A program made the translations under genes and the position numbers. Below the pieces are notes generated by a model. That model worked only from the letters and a program-made list of their open reading frames with translations, searched no databases and was not told the origin of the DNA. From NCBI RefSeq assembly GCF_030408035.1, contig NZ_JASDCF010000008.1, forward strand, positions 1 through 64,000: a stretch of 64,000 nucleotides of DNA. The letters run 5' to 3'. This DNA is from Psychrobacter sp. APC 3426 (GTDB lineage Bacteria > Pseudomonadota > Gammaproteobacteria > Pseudomonadales > Moraxellaceae). Shown here piece after piece: positions 47,067-56,734 of this stretch. The stretch's first letter is position 1, and every line of letters begins with the position of its first letter.

Positions 47067-47516
47067 ATGAGATCGCCCAGTAACAACCGTCAGCCATCGA
47101 AAAAACCACGTCGTCCTGCTCGCTCAATCAAAGAGATTAGACGGCGTCAGTTGGGTGAGCGTTATCAATCCCCTCTCGACCGTATTTTTTATGCGCTGTT
47201 AACCGCTCTCTTGTATGGCTTTGGCGGTTTACTTATTGACTTTGCCATTGTTATTATCCGCTCAATAGCAGGTTTTGGTAATGGCGAGATTTTTTGGTTA
47301 TTTACCCCATTTATGTTGGTATTAGGTGCATTAATAGGGTTTATCGTCGGCAAAAGCGCCGGTGCTGAAAGCATCAATGCCTTAAATGGCGACGACACCA
47401 GTAATGACAACGCTTACCTTAATGATTACTCCATACGCCATGATGTCTTTCGTGGACTGATTGTTGGTATTATTATTTTTGCTATTATCTGGCTGGTTAT
47501 GATGATAATGATATAA
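47067..47516 (+). CDS. Inner-membrane protein with basic N-terminus
   Basis: A 149-residue protein. The first 33 residues are very basic (KKPRRPARSIKEIRRRQLGE), then three membrane helices at about 44-66 (LLTALLYGFGGLLIDFAIVI), 77-97 (IFWLFTPFMLVLGALIGFIV) and 128-149 (LIVGIIIFAIIWLVMMIMI). The loop between helices 2 and 3 is Asn/Asp-rich. No family recognised. The ATG has AAGAGA about nine bases upstream. Single gene. Confidence 0.65.
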   Translation: MRSPSNNRQPSKKPRRPARSIKEIRRRQLGERYQSPLDRIFYALLTALLYGFGGLLIDFAIVIIRSIAGFGNGEIFWLFTPFMLVLGALIGFIVGKSAGAESINALNGDDTSNDNAYLNDYSIRHDVFRGLIVGIIIFAIIWLVMMIMI

Positions 47517-47635
47517 AACGAATTTATGAGGCACTGATGGTGCTTTGATAGCAATAGCGCATCGATATCGTATCGTATCGTCTAATGATATTTACCAATG
47601 ATTAAACCTACTAGCAGTAATACCTTCTACCCTTA

Positions 47636-48172
47636 TTAATCCGGCATGGCTATTTCTGTTAAACCTGTTTTAAACTTCTGACAACGTTCCGCATAGTGCA
47701 TTGCTGACAGTTTTAGCATCGCCGCCTGCTCATCTGTCAAAGTTTTGACCACTTTTGCAGGAGCGCCCATCACCAATGAATTGTCTGGGATTTCTTTACC
47801 TTCGGTGACCAATGCTTTGGCACCAATGATACAGTTCTTGCCAATTTTGGCATTATTCAGCACTACCGCGCCAATACCAACCAAGCTATTATCACCGATT
47901 TCGCAGCCATGCAGCATCGCTAAATGTCCAATCGTGACGTAATCACCGATTTTAACCTCAATACCTGCATCGGTATGAATCACGCTGTTTTCTTGCACAT
48001 TACTATAATCACCAATATGGATACGCTCATTATCACCGCGAATCACTGCGCCAAACCAAACGCTGGCTTGATGGCCTAAATACACATCGCCTATCACTCG
48101 TGCGGTATCAGCGACCCAACCATTAAATGGGACTGCAAACTCTGGCGTTTTTTTTAAATACTGGTAAATCAT
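47636..48172 (-). CDS. Gamma-carbonic anhydrase family protein
   Basis: A 178-residue left-handed beta-helix protein (YrdA/PaaY/CaiE group). Hexapeptide repeats run through [40 protein letters not shown] and onward; zinc-binding histidines are in NSVIHTDAG and [13 protein letters not shown]. Such trimeric enzymes hydrate CO2 or hydrolyse CoA-thioesters; many show little activity in assays. AAGGAATC precedes the ATG. Single gene, divergent from the carAB region. Confidence 0.86.
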   Translation of the reverse strand: MIYQYLKKTPEFAVPFNGWVADTARVIGDVYLGHQASVWFGAVIRGDNERIHIGDYSNVQENSVIHTDAGIEVKIGDYVTIGHLAMLHGCEIGDNSLVGIGAVVLNNAKIGKNCIIGAKALVTEGKEIPDNSLVMGAPAKVVKTLTDEQAAMLKLSAMHYAERCQKFKTGLTEIAMPD

Positions 48173-48847
48173 AACGATTCCTTGTTTTATTCGTTGTTAT
48201 ATATGTTGTTAATTATTATTTCAAAGTGACAGATAGCAACTGATTCTTAGCGCTTTTGATATTATTGCCAAATAGCATTCGGTGTAAATAACACTGCTCA
48301 CTAACGCTGTCCATTGTGGCAAAGCCATTCACTAAAATCCAGTGCTATTAATACTAAGTATTTCTTCATTTTAAATGGTGATGAAAACGAATACTAAATT
48401 TTGCTTAGGCTATTAATAATTTCTTTCAATGTGCTTACTGATGAAATGAGCAATGATAAAACAATAAGTATTCAGTCAACCAATAGGTCGTTGTTAGCTG
48501 GCGTTATACTGTGTACATTTTCACAGATTCCAAGCGAGTATCTGTTACCGCTGACATCATCCTTGATGCCAACCCAAATTCGGCTAGCTATCTGCGAGTA
48601 TATTGTATATAATGCGCAAAATCTGTGCCTAAGCGAGCGGACATGATGCAAGTTACCTATTCACTATCTAGTGAGTTTTGTAGTTTCCATCGATAATGTC
48701 TTCTCGCTTTTTTGTGGAAAATTTTTGTGTAAAGCCCTTTTATTATCGCAATTGAGCAGCATTTACATCATGGTAATAAGAGCCTATTTGGCAAAATTTT
48801 AATCGACAAAACATCATGGCACTCACTAATAACAGCGGAGGCAACCC
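48173..48847. other. Long intergenic region upstream of carA
   Basis: This 675-base region holds the carAB promoter and leader. TATAAT occurs at 48608-48613, with only a poor -35 (TAGCTA) at 17 bases spacing. A palindrome-like patch CTTCATTTTAAATGGTGATGAAAACG lies near 48365-48390 and resembles the hairpin at 60571-60618. An 81-codon plus-strand frame (48401-48646) looks like chance. I could not identify an arginine or pyrimidine operator. Confidence 0.4.
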
Positions 48848-50080
48848 TTGAATTCATCGGCAGAAATACAAGCAATTTTGGCACTAGCAGACGGTACGAT
48901 TTTTCGCGGTGTCAGTATCGGCAGCCTCGGTCATCGTGTCGGTGAAGTGGTATTTAATACAGCCATGACAGGGTACCAAGAAATCCTAACTGACCCAAGT
49001 TATGCACGCCAGCTGGTCACCCTTACTTACCCGCATATTGGCAATACTGGTACCAACGCTGAAGATGTCGAGTCAGGCAATGGACATCAGGTATGGGCAG
49101 AAGGCCTTATCATTCGTGATGCGACTATGGCGACTTCAAACTTCCGCAACTCTGAATCACTGAGTGATTACTTACAAAACCATGAGACAGTCGCCATCGC
49201 TGAAATTGACACACGCCAACTGACTCGCCTACTACGTGATAAAGGTGCGCAGAACGGTTGCATCATGACCGCCTCCAATGGTGAAACTATCAGCAGCGAT
49301 GACGAGCAACAAGCCATCAAACTGGCGCAAGCGTTCGCCGGTATCAAAGGTATGGATTTGGCAAAAGAATGCTGTACGCCAACGACCTTTGAATGGACCG
49401 CCGGTAGCTGGGATTTGTCAGATACCCTACTCAATCGTGACGCGCCGGGTAGCCATGATAGTGGCACGGGCGGCTTCTTTAAGCAGCTTGGCACTCATAT
49501 CGAAAAGAAATTCAATGTCGTCGCTTATGACTTCGGTAGCAAAACCAATATCCTACGTATGCTCGTAGACCGCGGCTGCCATGTGACAGTGGTACCAGCG
49601 CAAACGCCTATCGCAGATGTGCTGGCGTTAAATCCAGATGGCATTTTCTTATCAAACGGTCCTGGCGACCCTGCGGCTTGTGATTACGCTATCGACGCGG
49701 TACGCCATGTCATTGAACAAACTGACATCCCAACCTTTGGTATCTGCTTAGGTCATCAGCTGATTGGTCTTGCCAGCGGTGCCAATACCATCAAAATGAA
49801 AACCGGTCATCATGGTGCCAACCATCCAGTACAAGATTTAGCCACTGGTACGGTCATGATCACCAGCCAAAACCATGGTTTTGCGGTTGATGAAGACACG
49901 CTACCTGACAATGTTAAGTCTACGCATCGCTCATTATTTGACGGTACCAACCAAGGTATCGAGCTGATCAATAAGCCCATCTTTAGCTTCCAAGGTCATC
50001 CCGAAGCCAGCCCTGGCCCGCATGATGCTGCACCACTGTTTGATAAGTTTGCCGATATGATGGCAGCGGCAAAAGCGTAA
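48848..50080 (+). CDS. carA: Carbamoyl-phosphate synthase small subunit
   Basis: A 410-residue glutamine amidotransferase subunit (E. coli 382). It begins at TTG with GGAGG six bases upstream; no ATG fits the conserved N-terminus ([20 protein letters not shown]). The class I amidotransferase domain has [16 protein letters not shown], the catalytic Cys in [14 protein letters not shown], and the His-Glu pair in [13 protein letters not shown]. It supplies ammonia to CarB for arginine and pyrimidine synthesis. A linker of about 16 extra residues ([15 protein letters not shown]) joins the two domains. Confidence 0.96.
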   Translation: MNSSAEIQAILALADGTIFRGVSIGSLGHRVGEVVFNTAMTGYQEILTDPSYARQLVTLTYPHIGNTGTNAEDVESGNGHQVWAEGLIIRDATMATSNFRNSESLSDYLQNHETVAIAEIDTRQLTRLLRDKGAQNGCIMTASNGETISSDDEQQAIKLAQAFAGIKGMDLAKECCTPTTFEWTAGSWDLSDTLLNRDAPGSHDSGTGGFFKQLGTHIEKKFNVVAYDFGSKTNILRMLVDRGCHVTVVPAQTPIADVLALNPDGIFLSNGPGDPAACDYAIDAVRHVIEQTDIPTFGICLGHQLIGLASGANTIKMKTGHHGANHPVQDLATGTVMITSQNHGFAVDEDTLPDNVKSTHRSLFDGTNQGIELINKPIFSFQGHPEASPGPHDAAPLFDKFADMMAAAKA

Positions 50081-50118
50081 GTTATCAATAATTAGCCGTA
50101 AGTAAAAAACCCATGTAA

Positions 50119-50147
50119 AGCTTGAATCACACATAGTGGTTCAAGCT
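50119..50147. other. Intercistronic hairpin between carA and carB
   Basis: AGCTTGAA (50119-50126) and TTCAAGCT (50140-50147) pair perfectly, with an inner CAC/GTG pair and a five-base loop. No T tract follows, so it is more likely an RNA stability or processing element than a terminator. Confidence 0.7.
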
Positions 50148-50247
50148 GCACCACACCGAACACGATAAGCTGTACTTAGAATACAGTTTAAATATCGTTA
50201 AAATATAGATTACTCAAAATATCACCCAAACGAAGGTAGCCCTAACT

Positions 50248-53200
50248 ATGCCAAAACGTACCGACATAAAAAGCATTCTTATCATTGGCGCAGGCCCTAT
50301 CGTCATCGGTCAAGCATGTGAGTTTGACTATTCAGGCGCGCAGGCGTGTAAAGCGCTAAAAGAAGAAGGCTACCGCGTCATCTTGGTCAACTCAAATCCT
50401 GCAACCATCATGACTGACCCTGTCATGGCTGATGCGACTTACATCGAGCCAATTACTTGGCAGACGGTTGAGCAAATCATCGCCAAAGAGCGTCCGGATG
50501 CTATCTTGCCAACAATGGGCGGACAGACAGCGCTGAACTGTGCGCTAGAATTGGATAAGCATGGCGTACTGACCAAATACAACTGTGAGCTGATTGGCGC
50601 GACCAAAGATTCAATCGAGATGGCAGAAGACCGCGAGCTGTTTGACCAAGCCATGAAGCGTATCGGCCTTGAGTGCCCACGTGCTGAAACGGCTGAGACC
50701 ATGGAACAAGCCTTTGCGACCCAAGAAAAAATGGGCTACCCATGTATCATTCGTCCGTCATTCACCATGGGCGGCTCAGGTGGCGGTATCGCTTATAACC
50801 GCGACGAGTTTATCGAAATCTGTGAGCGCGGCTTTGACTTGTCACCGAACCATCAATTGCTGATTGATGAATCATTAATCGGTTGGAAAGAATATGAGAT
50901 GGAAGTGGTTCGTGACAAAAACGACAACTGCATCATCATCTGTGCGATCGAAAACTTTGACCCAATGGGTGTGCATACTGGCGACTCCATCACCGTTGCC
51001 CCAGCGCAAACCTTGACGGATAAAGAATACCAAATCATGCGTAACGCTTCATTAGCCGTACTGCGTGAGATTGGGGTGGAAACGGGTGGCTCAAACGTCC
51101 AGTTCGGTATCAATCCTGATACAGGTCGCATGGTCGTCATCGAGATGAACCCACGCGTATCACGCTCATCAGCGTTGGCATCAAAAGCCACTGGCTTCCC
51201 GATTGCCAAAATAGCTGCAAAATTAGCCGTTGGTTATACGCTAGATGAATTGCAAAATGACATCACGGGTGGCAAAACGCCAGCGAGCTTTGAGCCTGCG
51301 CTTGATTATGTCGTGACCAAAATTCCTCGCTTTAACTTCGAAAAGTTCCCGCAAGCCGATAGTGTTTTATCAACCCAGATGAAATCGGTTGGTGAAGTGA
51401 TGGCAATCGGTCGCAACTTCCAAGAATCGATGCAAAAGGCATTACGCGGCATGGAAACCGGCAATGATGGTTTCGATGAGCAAATTGACTTAGCAAAAGT
51501 CAGCGTTGAGAAAGCCCGTAGCGAGATTAACAATCGCTTAACCATTCCAACGCCTGAACGCATTTATTATATTGCTGACGCTTTCCGTATCGGCATGAGC
51601 GTCGATGAAGTGTTTAACTTAACCAAAATCGATCCGTGGTTCTTGGTGCAAATCGAAGACATCGTCAAAACCGAAGCGCAAGTTAAAGCGTTAGGTTTTG
51701 GTGGTTTAACTGAGCATAATTTACGCAGCTTTAAGCGTAAAGGCTTATCAGATTTACGTTTGGCGAAATTGCTTGGCGTCTCACAAAAGCAACTACGCAA
51801 AAAACGTTGGGATTTAAACGTTTACCCAGTGTATAAACGCGTCGATACTTGTGCCGCAGAGTTTGCCACCAGCACCGCTTACATGTACTCAACGTACGAT
51901 AGCGAATGTGAAGCCAATCCGACAGATAATAAGAAAATCATGGTTATCGGTGGCGGCCCTAACCGTATCGGTCAAGGTATCGAATTTGACTATTGCTGCG
52001 TCCATGCGGCGCTTGCCATGCGCGAAGACGGTTATGAGACCATCATGGTTAACTGTAACCCTGAAACCGTTTCAACCGATTATGATACCTCAGACCGTCT
52101 GTATTTTGAGCCAATCACTTTAGAAGACGTGTTAGAGATTGTGCGTATCGAAAATCCTGATGGCGTCATTGTACAGTTCGGTGGTCAAACGCCATTGAAA
52201 CTGGCACGCGCTCTTGAAGCTGCTGGCGTCAAAATCATCGGTACGAGCCCTGATGCGATTGACCGTGCTGAAGACCGCGAACGCTTCCAGCACATGATTC
52301 AGCAATTGAATCTTGTGCAACCAACCAATGCTTTAGCGACGAGCTTAGAAGATGGTTTGGTAAAAGCAAAAGACGTTGGTTATCCGCTGGTTGTACGCCC
52401 ATCATATGTACTCGGTGGTCGTGCGATGGAAATCGTCTATAACGAAGACGAGTTAAGACATTACTTGCGCACGGCGGTACAAGCATCAAACGAAGCGCCT
52501 GTACTCCTTGACCGCTTCTTAGATGATGCCATCGAAGTCGATGTCGACTGTGTCTGCGACGGCACTGATGTGGTGATAGGCGGTATCATGCAACATATCG
52601 AACAAGCTGGCGTTCACTCTGGTGACTCAGCCTGTTCATTGCCACCTTACTCATTATCGGATGCGCTTTGCGATAAAATGCGCGCGCAAACCGTTGCAAT
52701 GGCAAAAGAGCTTGGCGTGGTTGGTTTGATGAACGTCCAATTCGCGGTAAAAGGTGACACCGTTTATATTCTTGAGGTCAATCCACGTGCAGCCCGTACC
52801 GTGCCTTTCGTTTCTAAATGTATCGGTACGTCACTGGCGCAAGTGGCAGCACGCTGTATGGCGGGTACCTCGTTAAAAGACCAAGGCTTTACCACTGAAA
52901 TCGTCCCTGCATTTTTTGCGGTAAAAGAAGCGGTATTCCCATTTGCTAAATTCCCTGGTGTCGACCCTATCTTGAGCCCTGAGATGAAATCAACGGGCGA
53001 GGTCATGGGCGTGGGTAAAACCTTTGGCGAAGCGTTCTACAAAGCGGTGATCGGTAGTAATGAGCGCTTGCCTGGTCTGCCAACCGAAGGCGAGACTAAG
53101 ACTGTCTTTATCTCAGTACGTGATAGCGATAAAGAGCAAGTTGCTCCTATCGCCCGTCAGCTTATCGATTATGGCTTTAACATCGTCGCCACCACTGGCA

Positions 53201-53511
53201 CGCAAAAAGTCCTCAGCGATAACGGTATTGAGTGTAAACAAATCAACAAAGTCACCGAAGGTCGCCCACATATTGTCGATGCCTTGAAAAATGGTAAAAT
53301 CGACCTTATTATTAACACAACTGAGGGCAAACAGGCGCAAGAGGATTCATTCTCTATCCGCCGTAGTGCCCTACAAGGCAAAGTATTCTACGTGACTACT
53401 TTAGGTGCTGCAGATGCAGTCTGTAAATCTTATGCCATCGACTTACCGTTTGATGTGTATAAGCTACAAGATTTGCATGAGCAAGCAAAGCCTATTGACT
53501 TGGTCGAATAA
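50248..53511 (+). CDS. carB: Carbamoyl-phosphate synthase large subunit
   Basis: A 1087-residue protein (E. coli 1073) with two homologous ATP-grasp halves. First half: [54 protein letters not shown]. Second half: [51 protein letters not shown]. The C-terminal MGS-like allosteric domain (about 945-1087) includes [20 protein letters not shown] and [17 protein letters not shown]. It makes carbamoyl phosphate from bicarbonate, ammonia from CarA and two ATP. It starts 167 bases after carA, an unusually wide gap. Confidence 0.98.
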   Translation: MPKRTDIKSILIIGAGPIVIGQACEFDYSGAQACKALKEEGYRVILVNSNPATIMTDPVMADATYIEPITWQTVEQIIAKERPDAILPTMGGQTALNCALELDKHGVLTKYNCELIGATKDSIEMAEDRELFDQAMKRIGLECPRAETAETMEQAFATQEKMGYPCIIRPSFTMGGSGGGIAYNRDEFIEICERGFDLSPNHQLLIDESLIGWKEYEMEVVRDKNDNCIIICAIENFDPMGVHTGDSITVAPAQTLTDKEYQIMRNASLAVLREIGVETGGSNVQFGINPDTGRMVVIEMNPRVSRSSALASKATGFPIAKIAAKLAVGYTLDELQNDITGGKTPASFEPALDYVVTKIPRFNFEKFPQADSVLSTQMKSVGEVMAIGRNFQESMQKALRGMETGNDGFDEQIDLAKVSVEKARSEINNRLTIPTPERIYYIADAFRIGMSVDEVFNLTKIDPWFLVQIEDIVKTEAQVKALGFGGLTEHNLRSFKRKGLSDLRLAKLLGVSQKQLRKKRWDLNVYPVYKRVDTCAAEFATSTAYMYSTYDSECEANPTDNKKIMVIGGGPNRIGQGIEFDYCCVHAALAMREDGYETIMVNCNPETVSTDYDTSDRLYFEPITLEDVLEIVRIENPDGVIVQFGGQTPLKLARALEAAGVKIIGTSPDAIDRAEDRERFQHMIQQLNLVQPTNALATSLEDGLVKAKDVGYPLVVRPSYVLGGRAMEIVYNEDELRHYLRTAVQASNEAPVLLDRFLDDAIEVDVDCVCDGTDVVIGGIMQHIEQAGVHSGDSACSLPPYSLSDALCDKMRAQTVAMAKELGVVGLMNVQFAVKGDTVYILEVNPRAARTVPFVSKCIGTSLAQVAARCMAGTSLKDQGFTTEIVPAFFAVKEAVFPFAKFPGVDPILSPEMKSTGEVMGVGKTFGEAFYKAVIGSNERLPGLPTEGETKTVFISVRDSDKEQVAPIARQLIDYGFNIVATTGTQKVLSDNGIECKQINKVTEGRPHIVDALKNGKIDLIINTTEGKQAQEDSFSIRRSALQGKVFYVTTLGAADAVCKSYAIDLPFDVYKLQDLHEQAKPIDLVE

Positions 53512-53618
53512 CTTCAGTAGATTAAGCATAACCGTTAGGCTTGCCTAAAAGCCTATTTGAGCATTGTATGTTTATATCAAATAATGCTCGAAGACAACAT
53601 CTTTAAAATGATAGACCT

Positions 53619-53654
53619 AAAAAGCATAGTGGCTAAACTGCGACTATGCTTTTT
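53619..53654 (+). terminator. Rho-independent terminator of carB
   Basis: AAAAAGCATAGT pairs perfectly with ACTATGCTTTTT across a 12-base loop. It lies about 108 bases after the carB stop. Confidence 0.87.
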
Positions 53655-53784
53655 ATTACGTAAGCTTAAGTGCGACTACTCTGCCATTGAGATGAGAGAC
53701 GCTCATAAATGATGCTCCACTTACGGGTTACGCAGTCTTAACCATTACTCTTTTTTATATTTAATACCCATTGCAACAACACTG

Positions 53785-53809
53785 ACACCATCTCACTATG
53801 AGATGGTGT
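53785..53809 (+). promoter_or_regulatory. Strong hairpin in the greA leader
   Basis: ACACCATCTCA and TGAGATGGTGT form a perfect 11-bp stem with a three-base loop, ending 14 bases before the AAGGA of greA. There is no long T tract (GGTGTTATTGG follows). It could attenuate greA or yield a short leader RNA, as the E. coli greA leader does for GraL. Confidence 0.7.
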
Positions 53810-53836
53810 GGTGTTATTGGTTTAAGGAAAATAAAC

Positions 53837-54313
53837 ATGCAACGTTACCCCATGACTCCGCAAGGACACGCGGCTTTAGAAGCCGAATTAAAACAGCTAA
53901 AAAGTGTCGACCGCCCACGCATCACCGCTTCTATCGCTGAAGCTCGTGAACATGGCGACTTAAAAGAAAATGCTGAATATCATGCTGCTCGTGAGCAACA
54001 AGGCTTTTGTGAAGCGCGTATTCGTGATATCGAAGCCAAACTTGGCGCTGCGCAAGTGATTGACCCTGCCACGCTACCAAAAGATGGTCGTGTGGTATTC
54101 GGTGTGAGCGTGGTTATCGAAAACATGGACACTGAAGAAGAAAAGCGCTACCAAATCGTTGGTGACGACGAAGCGGACTTTAAAGCGGGTAAAATCTCGG
54201 TCAACTCACCTATCGCTCGTGGTCTTATCGGTAAGTTTGAAGGCGATGAAGCCCGCATAGAAACGCCAAAAGGCATGGTCGAATACGAAGTGATGAAAGT
54301 TATTTACGACTAA
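53837..54313 (+). CDS. greA: Transcription elongation factor GreA
   Basis: A 158-residue protein, exactly the family length. The start is the ATG with AAGGA eight bases upstream; a frame open to 53798 would begin inside the leader hairpin. The N-terminal coiled coil carries the acidic tip ([20 protein letters not shown], with Asp and Glu that activate RNA polymerase cleavage), and the C-terminal FKBP-like domain ends [13 protein letters not shown]. It rescues backtracked RNA polymerase. Separate from carB, with its own leader. Confidence 0.97.
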   Translation: MQRYPMTPQGHAALEAELKQLKSVDRPRITASIAEAREHGDLKENAEYHAAREQQGFCEARIRDIEAKLGAAQVIDPATLPKDGRVVFGVSVVIENMDTEEEKRYQIVGDDEADFKAGKISVNSPIARGLIGKFEGDEARIETPKGMVEYEVMKVIYD

Positions 54314-54642
54314 TATGACAGACTTTTCTGCGCGTTTTTATAAAAAATAAGTGTTATAAAAGCATTTCTCTATAACAGTTACACAATGTCACTTTTATAG
54401 TCAATTTGTTTTGACGCATAATCGTTAAAGACTAAAGCGCGAAGCACAGTTTTTATGTACTTCGACTAAAAATAATGACGGCGTGATAGTTACACTTAAC
54501 TGTCATCAATACTCAATACCCTCGTTATTTGGCATGCCTTACCGTGTCATTTAACGGGGGTTTTGCTTGTTTAGGCATTATTTTTTGCTGCTTTTTATTT
54601 TTTGCAACTGCCACATTTACTGTTATTTTAAAGGAGTCTTTT
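54314..54642. other. Intergenic region between greA and the DUF11-like gene
   Basis: This 329-base AT-rich stretch must hold the promoter for the secreted protein at 54643. I see no perfect hairpin or convincing -35/-10 pair. A frame open from 54529 is an extension of that protein without a ribosome site. Confidence 0.35.
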
Positions 54643-55608
54643 ATGACCTTAACATCGATATCTATTGTTACTGCTAAAAAAACAGTCATTCAAAAAACAT
54701 CAATAGCCACGGCTGTCTCTTTGTTTTTGACCGGTGCACTATTTGCCGCCTCTTCAGTACATGCCGCGCCTGAAGTGACCATCAACTCATCTGCTAATGG
54801 TAGCACTACCGTTGTTGAGCAATATTCTGATGGTAAAACCGCGACCATTACTGCAACGCCAAACGGCATTACGATGCAAGATGGTATGCCGTATGCCGTG
54901 ACTCAAGTGACCACTGTACCACGCTATGTCATTCGACAAAGTGGCAATAACACTGTTGTGACGCAAGGCAGCACGACTGTCACCAGTGTGCCTGTGACCG
55001 ATAGAGCGACCAATACCGTCTCTAAAGTCGATGTCATTACGACGCCAATTAGCACCAATACTATTAATACTGCTACCACTCATGTGCTACCTGTCGCCTC
55101 TGCGTCTCAGTTGCCAGTCATAAACACACCAGCGACGACAGTAATCACTAATCAGCCTGTTAACAATCAACCTGTCGCCAATCAAATCGTATCTACCTCT
55201 TTAGAGACCTTGCAGTTGACCCCGACCTTTAGCACCCCAGATGTCGTGCAGGCGCAAACCAAAGTGATGAAGATATTAAAAAATAAAGACGGTCGTGAAA
55301 TGGCGGTGCCGGCCAACCATATCGCCCCAGGTGACGTCATCGAATACCACACCACTTATACCAATACTACCGCGCAGCCAGTCAATGACATCAATGCAAT
55401 GGTGTCACTGCCGAATGGCGTACAGCTGGTGTCACTAAACAGTCCATTACCAACGCTTGCGACTACGGGCGGTGACAGCTATCAAACCATCCAGCAAGTT
55501 GGTAATACTGTGGTTATCAAAGAAAACTACTCTGGACTAAAATGGAACCTAGTCAATCTTGATGCCAATGCGGCACAGACTGTGGTCATACGCGCCAAGG
55601 TTCAATAA
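54643..55608 (+). CDS. Secreted DUF11-like repeat protein
   Basis: A 321-residue exported protein starting at the ATG with AAGGAG six bases upstream. The signal peptide (IATAVSLFLTGALFAASSVH) is cleaved near AHA-type residues 41-43. The middle is Thr/Val/Asn-rich (about 30-200) with repeated TVT, TTT and NQP motifs, as in surface or periplasmic proteins. The C-terminal 110 residues resemble a DUF11 domain (HIAPGDVIEYHTTYTNTTAQ, then PVNDINAMVSLPNGVQL). Role unknown; perhaps cell-surface or envelope-associated. Own terminator. Confidence 0.75.
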   Translation: MTLTSISIVTAKKTVIQKTSIATAVSLFLTGALFAASSVHAAPEVTINSSANGSTTVVEQYSDGKTATITATPNGITMQDGMPYAVTQVTTVPRYVIRQSGNNTVVTQGSTTVTSVPVTDRATNTVSKVDVITTPISTNTINTATTHVLPVASASQLPVINTPATTVITNQPVNNQPVANQIVSTSLETLQLTPTFSTPDVVQAQTKVMKILKNKDGREMAVPANHIAPGDVIEYHTTYTNTTAQPVNDINAMVSLPNGVQLVSLNSPLPTLATTGGDSYQTIQQVGNTVVIKENYSGLKWNLVNLDANAAQTVVIRAKVQ

Positions 55609-55650
55609 AAATAAAGCTGAGGTTGAAACTCAAAAAATATTAAAGTTAAT

Positions 55651-55696
55651 AAAAGGTCTTGTGGGCTAAGTATTTAGTCCACAAGACCTTTTTTTT
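55651..55696 (+). terminator. Rho-independent terminator of the DUF11-like gene
   Basis: AAAGGTCTTGTGG and CCACAAGACCTTT pair perfectly, with a smaller CTAA/TTAG pair in the loop, and eight T residues follow. Confidence 0.95.
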
Positions 55697-55724
55697 GTGC
55701 CGGCGGTTTGCTCATGAATATGGT

Positions 55725-55860
55725 GTAGTCAGTGAAAAGTAATATCGATACATCACGCGCTGCTGATATCAATTTTTCTTGCTTGCTGTGCCTGCGCAGA
55801 CAGAGGCTACAAAAAATTAATATCAGCAATACCTTAGCGTTTTTAGGATATTTTGACTAT
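55725..55860 (+). mobile_element. 136-bp MITE-like repeat (copy 4)
   Basis: Starts GTAGTCAGTGAAAAG and ends TATTTTGACTAT. The arms TGATATCAATTTTT and AAAAAATTAATATCA and the core GTGCCTGCGCAGACAGAGG match copy 2 almost base for base. Lies between convergent genes just after a terminator. Confidence 0.85.
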
Positions 55861-55931
55861 AAAACGCTACTTTAAGCTTAAGATATAACTGCTTGATACA
55901 ATGGCAGAAATAGCTGAGCTTTTAGAAAATA

Positions 55932-56483
55932 TCATTTTTCTTTATATAGAATTGGTCTATTGATGAGATTATTGAGTTTTGTCATAAAAAAGATAAAACC
56001 AAAACCAAAGATTGAGGTAGTAAGCACTCTTATCATGTTTTGATTGAAAACTAAACTTTTGGTATCTTCGTAAGTTATTTGCAGATCCTCCTCTCCTCCC
56101 TCAACTTCCAAAACGACTAATTGCGGTAACTTATTCGATGCGCCTAAAAAACTAGGCTGATGGTACCAACCGACTCTTGCGTACTTACCAAGCCTAGGTT
56201 CAAGGTATGTAGGACCCATACATGACCCAGAGTTAATAAACCCAAATACATTATAGCTACAGCCATAAAGCGTTATTTTCTTGGGATTTTCGATAGATTG
56301 TAAGGCTATACTAAACCCCGTATCAGTGATGATACCCTTAGTATATTGGAGCTCCGACGCTTGCGGAAAACCTCTACCCTGCCATTCCAAAAAATTGAGT
56401 ACAATGAAAAAAGAGATAAAAGAGACATTTAGAAACGTATCGAACTTTTGAGATGCTGATTTTTCTTTAAATTTCTTAAGCAT
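55932..56483 (-). CDS. Hypothetical membrane protein, AT-rich
   Basis: A 183-residue protein with a helix near the N-terminus (FLNVSFISFFIVLNFLEW, about 17-34) and another near the C-terminus (IRVLTTSIFGFGFIFFMTKL, about 151-170), with a periplasm-sized middle containing YGCSYNVFGFINSGSC, so two cysteines may pair. No known family. Its coding sequence is clearly more AT-rich than its neighbours, and it lies beside a MITE copy. AAAGAA upstream is a weak ribosome site. It may have been acquired by transfer. Confidence 0.55.
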   Translation of the reverse strand: MLKKFKEKSASQKFDTFLNVSFISFFIVLNFLEWQGRGFPQASELQYTKGIITDTGFSIALQSIENPKKITLYGCSYNVFGFINSGSCMGPTYLEPRLGKYARVGWYHQPSFLGASNKLPQLVVLEVEGGEEDLQITYEDTKSLVFNQNMIRVLTTSIFGFGFIFFMTKLNNLINRPILYKEK

Positions 56484-56734
56484 GAGGTTTTCTTTAAAAT
56501 TTTAGTCCTATGAGTTTATAGACTCAAGGTTAGAATGGCTACTAGAAAAGTGGCTTATGGATGAAGCGACAAAGCTTAGCTTCTGAATAAATGCGAAGCC
56601 ACTGTTTACCATATTACATATTCACAGTACGACACTATCTGTCGTGTTGTTTTATAAATTATCCTATAAATACAATGACTTAACTGCAAATTTGATAAAA
56701 TAGTCTTTCATTAATTCATTGGTAACTACCACTT

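Noticed and set aside
48401..48646. 81-codon plus-strand frame upstream of carA
   Set aside because: Composition is not protein-like, there is no ribosome site, and it overlaps the probable carA promoter at 48608.
53798..53836. Longer GreA N-terminus
   Set aside because: It would begin in the leader hairpin; GreA from 53837 has the exact family length and a good ribosome site.
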